In this document: piece after piece, positions 1-5,693 of the stretch | Layout of the letters: every line of letters begins with the position of its first letter | Numbering within the stretch: the first letter of the stretch is position 1 | Source of the DNA: Anaerolinea sp. | GTDB taxonomy: Bacteria > Chloroflexota > Anaerolineae > Anaerolineales > Villigracilaceae | NCBI GenBank assembly: GCA_020720965.1 | Contig: DYNS01000038.1 | Coordinates: forward strand, 1-13,011 | Direction: 5' to 3' | Length of the DNA: 13,011 bases | Notes under the pieces: generated by a model | Seen by the model: only the letters and a program-made list of their open reading frames with translations | Databases searched by the model: none | What the model was told of the DNA's origin: nothing | Made by a program: the position numbers and the translations under genes

Positions 1-1350
1 CCAGCCGTTGGGGCAGGTGGCAACGTAGCTCAGTTTTTCGCCGTTATATTCGCGCCAGCCGTCTCCATCGCTATCAACAACACCGGCTTCATCCAACATC
101 TTTTTGGCACCTTCGATGTCGTTGCCAGCCCATTGCAGGTCGGCTACGGCAGCGTGGTCATACAGGGCTTGTTCGCCGGCGGTGGGGTTCATCAGCGAGC
201 GGGGAGCCTGGTCGAAGGTAGCGGACTGGTTGGTCATCGCATTGGCGATGATGGTGGGGTAATCTACCGCCATGGCAATCGCTTTGCGGATGGCGGGTTG
301 GTCCAAACCGGGGGAGGTGAGGTTGTAGAAGGCGGTGGGGAGGGTCGCGCCGATTTGGTAGGGGGCTTCCGGCAGGTAGGTGGAAATCGGGAGACCGTCT
401 TTCAACCACAAATCTTGCACGTTGGAGTTGAACTGTTGTGACACATCCACTTCGCCAGCCTGAAGGGCGGTGGTTCCGGCGGCATTGTCTTTGAAGATGA
501 CGTGCGCCAGGTATTTGGGCGCGGGCAGTTTGCCCCACATGGAGGCATCCTGACCCCAGTAGTTTTCATCGCGGACGTAGACGACCTTGGTGTCGTCTGC
601 AAAGTATTTGCTGTAAGGACCAGACCATACGACATCTTCGGCGGTGTCGGCGAGCAGTGCGGTGGCATCACCGGCTACCCGTTCTTCCAGGGTCTGAGTC
701 CAGGCTTTTTGAATGACATAATTGGTGCTGAGGTAAGAAGCCACGAGAAGAGGATTGACGGTTTTGCCATCTTCGCCCAGTTTGGCTTTGACGAGGACGG
801 TCTGTGCATCAACGGCTTCGATGTTTTCGATGTAGGGAAGATTGGCGGAGCCAACCGGGGTGCTGTACTTCACATGGGTTGCCCAGGTGTAGGCAACATC
901 TTCGGCGGTGACGGGGGTGCCATCGCTCCAGTGAGCAGCAGATTTAACCTTGAAGGTGATTTCGGTGCGCTCGGCGTTCCAGGTGTAGTCGCCATCGGCG
1001 AGCAGGGGATAAACCTTGCCGTCGAGCATGTTGTACAGGTAGGGGGTTTCAAACATGGTAACGCGGGAACTGTCCTGTTGGGCAATTGCCAGGGCGTTGT
1101 TCATGCTGTTGGAATAGGGATTCCAACCGACAACCGGACCCCATTGCTGCCCGTTGAAGTACAGGGTTTCGTTGCGGGGCAGAGAGTTCGGGTCGGCGGG
1201 TTCTTCGGCGGCGGGGGCTTCGGTGGGAGCGGGGGCTTCGGTAGCGGCAGGGACTTCCGCAGCAGGGGCTTCGGTGGCGGGGGCGCCGCAGGCTGCAAGC
1301 ATCATCGAGGCGATGACCAGCAGAGAAACAAGGTACAGCATTTTCTTCAT
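1..1350 (-). CDS. ABC importer family-5 solute-binding lipoprotein, 5' part (runs off left edge)
   Basis: The first 450 codons are visible; the rest lies beyond position 1. The product is an extracytoplasmic, membrane-anchored receptor that delivers substrate to an ABC importer. Residues 1-21 form a lipoprotein signal peptide: two Lys, a hydrophobic stretch, and the lipobox LAAC with Cys21 as the lipidated residue. A Thr/Glu/Ala/Pro linker (about 22-52) follows. The mature domain carries the SBP_bac_5 signature around residues 135-160 (AHWSDGTPVTAEDVAYTW). The ATG is chosen because it starts the signal peptide and has AGGAG 10 nt upstream (1361-1365). Family 5 binds oligopeptides, nickel or, in several thermophiles, beta-linked oligosaccharides. 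The early Trp-rich segment (GQQWGPVVGWNPYSN, near residues 63-77) resembles the sugar-binding subgroup as I recall it, so the ligand is open. The divergent MalT-type regulator is the likely controller. No permease or ATPase gene is in view. Confidence 0.9.
   Translation of the reverse strand, partial: MKKMLYLVSLLVIASMMLAACGAPATEAPAAEVPAATEAPAPTEAPAAEEPADPNSLPRNETLYFNGQQWGPVVGWNPYSNSMNNALAIAQQDSSRVTMFETPYLYNMLDGKVYPLLADGDYTWNAERTEITFKVKSAAHWSDGTPVTAEDVAYTWATHVKYSTPVGSANLPYIENIEAVDAQTVLVKAKLGEDGKTVNPLLVASYLSTNYVIQKAWTQTLEERVAGDATALLADTAEDVVWSGPYSKYFADDTKVVYVRDENYWGQDASMWGKLPAPKYLAHVIFKDNAAGTTALQAGEVDVSQQFNSNVQDLWLKDGLPISTYLPEAPYQIGATLPTAFYNLTSPGLDQPAIRKAIAMAVDYPTIIANAMTNQSATFDQAPRSLMNPTAGEQALYDHAAVADLQWAGNDIEGAKKMLDEAGVVDSDGDGWREYNGEKLSYVATCPNGW
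1204..1287 (-). repeat. Degenerate TEAP repeat in the lipoprotein linker
   Basis: Directly after the lipidated Cys, residues 22-49 are built from imperfect copies of a Thr-Glu-Ala-Pro-Ala unit: ATEAP at 25-29 and 36-40, PTEAP at 42-46. At DNA level this is a GC-rich tract with GGGGCTTCGGT recurring on the plus strand. It most likely acts as a flexible tether between the membrane anchor and the binding domain. The tandem units may make the tract prone to length change. Confidence 0.7.
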
Positions 1351-1591
1351 GGTGAATTTTCTCCTGAGTTTTTAGGACGAGAAAGATGTGAAAACATGCT
1401 TCAAAACCAGAAACTGCTGAAATTGGCGTTTGACCTCCTTGTAACAAACCTTTCTTTGTAAAAATGGGGTAAAGCAAGCCCGGCACAAATGCACAACCCG
1501 GACAATATAAAAATAAGAGAAGACGGGAGGGAGATGAATCGGTTTTTTGGATGATTTTGAAAACGCAAAAACTGCCAAATTCCCCGCCTCC

Positions 1592-1619
1592 TTTATATTA
1601 AGGAATGATTAACACCCAA
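1592..1619 (-). promoter_or_regulatory. Candidate promoter for the solute-binding protein gene
   Basis: On the minus strand, TTGGGT (1619-1614), a 16-nt spacer and TATAAA (1597-1592) resemble a sigma-70 -35/-10 pair. The -35 overlaps the left arm of the inverted repeat at 1616-1631, so one factor bound there could affect both divergent genes. The matches are moderate in AT-rich DNA. A second weak -10-like TATATT lies further downstream near 1503-1508, without a good -35. This is a weak candidate. Confidence 0.3.
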
Positions 1620-1665
1620 AAAGTTACCCAATTGCTATAATGGGGATTGTTGGGTAACTTTTTGG
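1616..1665. repeat. Perfect 16-bp inverted repeat flanking the regulator promoter (candidate operator)
   Basis: The left arm CCAAAAAGTTACCCAA (1616-1631) and right arm TTGGGTAACTTTTTGG (1650-1665) are exact reverse complements, separated by 18 nt. The arm centres are 34 bp apart, a little over three helical turns. The spacer contains TGCTATAAT, so the arms sit upstream and downstream of the same -10 element. A transcript starting near 1648 would carry only the right arm, so an RNA hairpin could not form from that promoter. A DNA-level operator is therefore the simplest reading. An RNA structure formed by read-through from upstream, or a remnant of a small mobile element, are alternatives. That the repeat exists is certain; that it is an operator is inference. 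Confidence 0.65.
1633..1641 (+). promoter_or_regulatory. Extended -10 promoter of the LAL regulator gene
   Basis: TGCTATAAT is a perfect extended -10 (TGnTATAAT), with TATAAT at 1636-1641. No good -35 lies 16-18 bp upstream; the nearest match, TTAACA at 1609-1614, is 21 bp away. Extended -10 promoters often work without a -35. Transcription would start near 1648, giving a leader of about 31 nt before the ATG at 1679. The element lies inside the spacer of the 16-bp inverted repeat. Confidence 0.6.
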
Positions 1666-1678
1666 CTTGTGAGGTGAT

Positions 1679-4600
1679 ATGCAAACGGAGAAAAAGCCCA
1701 TCGTAAAAGACGGTTTTTTGCTTGGCGTAGAGCCGCCCATTCCGGTTGGTTCTACGCTTTGGTTTCAGTGGCTTGCCAGCGCCAAAAAATTCTCGTTTAA
1801 GCGCTCCAAGGGCGGTTACATTGCCCAATGCGAAATTCGGCGCAACAAACCATATTGGTATGCCTATAAACGCCAGGAAGGTAAACTGCACAAAGCCTAC
1901 CTGGGCAAAACCGAAGAAATTACCCTGGAAAAACTGCAACAGGTGGGTTTATTTTTTGCAGGCGAGGTGCAGGCAAAGCCCCTGCCCCCGGTTTTTACCC
2001 CCGGCGAAGCCTACCCCTTGGAATCGCGCATCGACTCTTCCTTTTTGCCGCTTGCCAAAGTAACCGTCCCCGTTCTGCCTCGTCAGATGGTTTCCCGCCC
2101 TCGCCTGCTCCAAAAAGTGAACACGGCGCTTACCATTCTGTATGCCCCCAGCGGCTTTGGCAAAAGCACCACCCTCAACGACTGGAAGAAAACCTGCGGC
2201 TACCCGGTTGCCTGGCTCTCTCTGGACAAGCATGATAACTCCCCGCCTTATTTTTGGCGCTCGGTCATCTCCTCCTTCCAAACCATCGACTCCGGCTTTG
2301 GCAAAAACCTCAGGGCTTACCTCAGTTCTGTCACCTCTACCCAACCGGCGGAGGTGATTCATTCCCTGCTGCTAGACCTTTTGGAAGCCCAAACCCTCTT
2401 TCCGCGCCTGGGGCTGGTGCTGGATGATTTTCACCACCTCAGCCACTCCGGCATTTACGATGCCATCCAAACCCTGCTGGAGCACCTCCCCGCTCATTTT
2501 CACCTCGTCATCTCCGGGCATACCCGCCCGCCCCTCTCGCTGGGACATTTACGCGCCCAGGGCTTGCTGACGGAACTGGACGTAAACGACCTGCGCTTCA
2601 CCCTGCCGGAAGCCATCCATTACCTGCAACAATACCCCCAAGAGCCGCCCCTCGCCTACGCCGACCTGGAAAAACTGGCTCGGCACACCGAGGGCTGGGC
2701 AGTGGGGCTTACCCTCACCGCCCTGGCATTGAACAAGCAGGAAGACCAGCGTCAGTTTATAGACACCTTCAGCGGGGCGCACATCTACATGCGCGAATAT
2801 TTTATGGAGACGGTTCTCCAGCGCACCAAGCCGGAGGTGCAATCTTTCCTCCTCAAAACCGCCATCCTCAAAAATCTCACCGGCGGGCTGTGCAACGCCA
2901 TCACCGGGCAAACCAATGGCGATGAAATGCTGGAATATCTCTGGCACAAGAATCTTTTCATCGTCCGGCTGGAGAAAAAAGGTTGGTATCGCTACCACGA
3001 CCTCTTCGCCGAGATGCTGCATAGCCAAACCGAGGCGCGTTACCCGCAGGAGATTTCGCAATTGCATCAACGCGCCGCGCAGTGGTACCGCGAACAATAC
3101 GCCCCTGCCGATGCCATCTACCACCTCCTCTCGGTGGAAGCCTGGGACGAAGCCGCCAGCCTGATTGAAGAGATGGCGTTACGCGAGTTGGAACAATACG
3201 GAGAAGACTCCCGCCTGCTGCGCTGGGTGCAGGATATTCCCGAAAGCGTGGTGCAAAAACACAAAAACCTGCTCTTTATGTACATGCGTCTGGCAAACAA
3301 CGCCATTTCTCAACACAAAACCGAAAAATTCATCCGGCACATCGAAAGAAACATCTCTGGCAAGCCTGCCAGCCAGCAAACTCAGGACGAAAAAGACGTT
3401 TTGGTGGAAATTGAAGCCATTCAGCGCACCTGGGCGCAGGGCGTTGCCTTTGTGCCTCCTGCCCGCTCTGGCAATGAGTACGATGCCCGTTGGAGCCTGC
3501 TCAACCGCCTGTACCTCCTCAAACCGGCTTATAGCCAATGCCAGGAACGCGCCGAAGAGCCAATCTTCACCCTTTTGCGCGAAGCCCAGGCACAGAACAA
3601 CCTCTTCGTCACGTTGATGGCTGGCGGGGTATTAGCAAAACGCTTTGTACTTTCGGGGCAACTCAAACGAGCCGAAAAAATCTGCAACCAGGTGTTGGAT
3701 ACTGCCCTTGCCCAAAGGGGGCAACTGCCAGAGACCGCCAGCATTGCTTTGGGGGTGCTGAGTCAGCTTCATATTGAACGCAACGAAATGGAACTGGCAA
3801 ACAAATACCTGGCGCAAGCCTCCAAGGTGGACCCGAACCCTACCAGCACCAACATGCCCATTCAATTTGCCATTCTACGCGCCAAAATTCAAATGGCGCT
3901 CCACCAAAAAGAAGAATCCCTCGCCACCATCAAAACTGCCCAACAACTCAACGCCAAGCGCCCCTCCGGGGTTTGGAGCCAGGAAGACCTGCTCGCCCAC
4001 GAAATTTTGCTGCATCTGCACATGAACAACCTGCCAGCCGCCGAGCGCCTCCTGGCAGAAATCCCCGCCGGAACCGAACACACCTTTTTGCAACAACTGC
4101 AAGCCGAACTGTACCTGAAGAAGAACCAATTTGCAGAAGCCGAAGAAACCCTGTGGAGGGCGATAGAAAAATTCCCCAGCCTCGTTATGCTGGAACCCCT
4201 GCTGGAAGCGAGAGTCTTACTCTCTTTGGCATTGTTCCGGCAAAACAAGGTGAACCAAGCCGTTCAGGTGATGATTGGCGCTCTGCGCCTTTCCGCCCCG
4301 GAGCATTTCATCCGTCCCTTTTTGCGCTGGGGCGAAGCCTGCGGACCCATCCTCCTGCTGGCAGAGGAAGCCCAGGGGTTGGGCAGAGAATCGCAAGCCT
4401 TTATTCAAAAAATTCTTAAAAGTTTGGCAGCCCAGGGAGAGCCTTGCAAGCCCCCCAAAGCCGCCATGGACAAACTCATCGCATCGGCATCCATCTCTGC
4501 GCGGGAGAGGGAGGTGCTGTTCCTGTTGGCGGAAGGCTATTCCAACCGGGAGATTTCCCATCATCTTTCGGTTTCGGAAAGCACGGTAAAAACCCATCTG

Positions 4601-4681
4601 GGTAACGTCTACGCCAAGTTGAATGTAAACAGTCGGGTTCAGGCGGTTTCGCAGGCGAAGCAGCTTCAGATCATTCCCTAA
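1679..4681 (+). CDS. MalT-type (LAL family) ATP-dependent LuxR transcriptional regulator
   Basis: A 1000-residue cytoplasmic STAND-class regulator. Residues 1-97 form a small basic domain with a WYAYKRQEGKLHKAYLGKT segment (60-78). A P-loop ATPase follows, with Walker A YAPSGFGKST (155-164, Lys162) and Walker B LVLDD (246-250). A winged-helix/arm region ends in the STAND-type YRYHDLFAEML (436-446). Residues from about 455 to 920 are helical repeats of TPR type, the likely ligand sensor. A LuxR helix-turn-helix closes the protein (about 939-1000), with the typical recognition-helix segment SVSESTVKTHLGNVYAKL. In MalT, ATP plus inducer drives oligomerisation and promoter activation. The start ATG has GAGGTG just upstream (1671-1676). 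It is divergent from the solute-binding protein gene, its probable target. The 3' end overlaps the convergent epimerase gene by 11 bp. Confidence 0.92.
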   Translation: MQTEKKPIVKDGFLLGVEPPIPVGSTLWFQWLASAKKFSFKRSKGGYIAQCEIRRNKPYWYAYKRQEGKLHKAYLGKTEEITLEKLQQVGLFFAGEVQAKPLPPVFTPGEAYPLESRIDSSFLPLAKVTVPVLPRQMVSRPRLLQKVNTALTILYAPSGFGKSTTLNDWKKTCGYPVAWLSLDKHDNSPPYFWRSVISSFQTIDSGFGKNLRAYLSSVTSTQPAEVIHSLLLDLLEAQTLFPRLGLVLDDFHHLSHSGIYDAIQTLLEHLPAHFHLVISGHTRPPLSLGHLRAQGLLTELDVNDLRFTLPEAIHYLQQYPQEPPLAYADLEKLARHTEGWAVGLTLTALALNKQEDQRQFIDTFSGAHIYMREYFMETVLQRTKPEVQSFLLKTAILKNLTGGLCNAITGQTNGDEMLEYLWHKNLFIVRLEKKGWYRYHDLFAEMLHSQTEARYPQEISQLHQRAAQWYREQYAPADAIYHLLSVEAWDEAASLIEEMALRELEQYGEDSRLLRWVQDIPESVVQKHKNLLFMYMRLANNAISQHKTEKFIRHIERNISGKPASQQTQDEKDVLVEIEAIQRTWAQGVAFVPPARSGNEYDARWSLLNRLYLLKPAYSQCQERAEEPIFTLLREAQAQNNLFVTLMAGGVLAKRFVLSGQLKRAEKICNQVLDTALAQRGQLPETASIALGVLSQLHIERNEMELANKYLAQASKVDPNPTSTNMPIQFAILRAKIQMALHQKEESLATIKTAQQLNAKRPSGVWSQEDLLAHEILLHLHMNNLPAAERLLAEIPAGTEHTFLQQLQAELYLKKNQFAEAEETLWRAIEKFPSLVMLEPLLEARVLLSLALFRQNKVNQAVQVMIGALRLSAPEHFIRPFLRWGEACGPILLLAEEAQGLGRESQAFIQKILKSLAAQGEPCKPPKAAMDKLIASASISAREREVLFLLAEGYSNREISHHLSVSESTVKTHLGNVYAKLNVNSRVQAVSQAKQLQIIP

Positions 4682-5693
4682 CAGGGCGGAGAGAAGCCCC
4701 CAAACCGGGCAGGCTGGGCAGGCAAAGTTCTGCCCCCTGGTACAAGATTCCCTCAAAGGGGTCGTTGGCAACCAGCAGGGGACCATCCAGGTCGAGATAA
4801 TCACACAGCGGGGCGAGATGCGCGGCGGCGGTGACTCCGAGAGAGCTTTCCACCATGCAGGAGAGCATAATCCCCATGCCATGTGCGCGGGCGGTGTGAA
4901 TGGTGCGAAGCGCCTCCCGGATTCCGCCGGTTTTCATCAATTTCACCACCACCCCATCCACCGCTCCGGCGTACCGGGCAACATCTGCGGAGGTCTTTAC
5001 GCTTTCATCGGCGTAAATGGGCAGGGTTACGCCCTGTTCTTGCAGGCTTTGGCGCAGTTGGCGATAGGCTTGGGGGTTGCCGGGCGGCAGGGGCTGTTCC
5101 ACCAGTTCCAGGTCGTAGGCTTGCAGGCGGGGGATGAGACTTTGGGCTTGTTCCAGGCTCCATCCGGCGTTGGCATCCACCCGCAGGCGGGCGTTAGTCA
5201 CGGCGCGGATGGCGGCGAGGCTTTCTTCTGGTTGTTCTGCCCCTAATTTGATTTTGAGAACGGGGAAGCCGCTCTCTTGGGCGGCTTGTGCCATTGCCTG
5301 CGGGGTATCTATGCCGATGGTGAAGGAGGTGGGCGGCAGGGGGGCGGGGGCCAGCCCCAACAAGCGGTACAGGGGTTGGTTCAGCAGTTTGCCCCACAGG
5401 TCGTACAGCGCCATATCCACTGCGGCGCGGGCGGCGGCTGCGCCGGGGGGAAGGGCTTGCAGGTTTTCTTCCAACGCAAACGGGTCGGGTTGCAGGGGCG
5501 GCAGGGCGCGGAGGTAAGTCAGCAGGCTTTGCTGGGTGTCGCCGTAGTAGGGGACGGCGGCGGCTTCGCCGTAGGCGCTGATTCCTTCGTATTCCAGACG
5601 CAGCAGGGCGTTATGGCGCTGGTCGCTCGCGCCGTGCGAGACGCGGAAGGTGGTTTTTAAGTCCAGGGTAAGGGGCAGGGCGGTTACTTTCAC
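4671..5693 (-). CDS. Dipeptide epimerase, enolase superfamily (probable L-Ala-D/L-Glu epimerase)
   Basis: A 340-residue enzyme of usual length. A capping domain (about 1-120) precedes a beta/alpha barrel of the muconate-lactonizing type. Visible active-site elements are LKIKLG with the KxK pair Lys147/Lys149, metal ligands Asp173 (RVDANAGW), Glu199 (LVEQPL) and Asp229 (YADES), and the opposite base Lys251 (KLMKTGG). The DLD motif at 301-303, followed by GPLL and DPF, marks the Ala-Glu epimerase group, where the DxD binds the dipeptide ammonium group. The reaction converts L-Ala-D-Glu from murein to L-Ala-L-Glu, so that ordinary peptidases can use it. The start is GTG, overlapping the stop of the upstream gene as GTGA, so translation is probably coupled. 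It is functionally equivalent to YkfB/YcjG. A related dipeptide specificity is possible, since this family has diversified. There is no signal peptide. Confidence 0.88.
   Translation of the reverse strand: MKVTALPLTLDLKTTFRVSHGASDQRHNALLRLEYEGISAYGEAAAVPYYGDTQQSLLTYLRALPPLQPDPFALEENLQALPPGAAAARAAVDMALYDLWGKLLNQPLYRLLGLAPAPLPPTSFTIGIDTPQAMAQAAQESGFPVLKIKLGAEQPEESLAAIRAVTNARLRVDANAGWSLEQAQSLIPRLQAYDLELVEQPLPPGNPQAYRQLRQSLQEQGVTLPIYADESVKTSADVARYAGAVDGVVVKLMKTGGIREALRTIHTARAHGMGIMLSCMVESSLGVTAAAHLAPLCDYLDLDGPLLVANDPFEGILYQGAELCLPSLPGLGASLRPVRE

Larger units (their letters stand above)
1351..1678. other. Divergent intergenic region (328 bp) between solute-binding protein and LAL regulator
   Basis: This is the only long non-coding stretch in the window and is clearly more AT-rich than the flanking genes. 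It must hold the promoters of both divergent genes. The right end contains the inverted repeat and extended -10 annotated separately. The left two-thirds form a leader of up to about 240 nt for the lipoprotein gene. That leader has a strong Shine-Dalgarno-like AAGGAGGTC (minus strand, 1432-1440) with no start codon at a suitable distance after it. I found no convincing riboswitch or intrinsic terminator in the leader by eye. Confidence 0.6.

Noticed and set aside
502..1461. 319-codon open frame on the plus strand across the lipoprotein gene
   Set aside because: It is antisense to the solute-binding protein. Its Gly-rich composition is the reverse of the Ala/Pro-rich linker, and the opposite strand has a clear lipobox and family signature.
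1616..1665. Inverted repeat read as a bidirectional intrinsic terminator
   Set aside because: The T-run is inside the stem, the loop would be 18 nt, and a strong extended -10 sits in the loop, so an operator fits better.
2549..3124. 191-codon minus-strand frame inside the LAL regulator
   Set aside because: It is antisense to the ATPase region of an intact gene, a frame opened only by GC-rich codon use.
4716..4735. Hairpin GGGCAG / CTGCCC just after the regulator stop, considered as a terminator
   Set aside because: The stem is only 6 bp, there is no T-run after it on either strand, and it lies within the epimerase coding sequence.
4217..4882. 221-codon minus-strand frame spanning the ends of the regulator and epimerase genes
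   Set aside because: It crosses two well-supported genes in the wrong frame and shows no recognisable domain.
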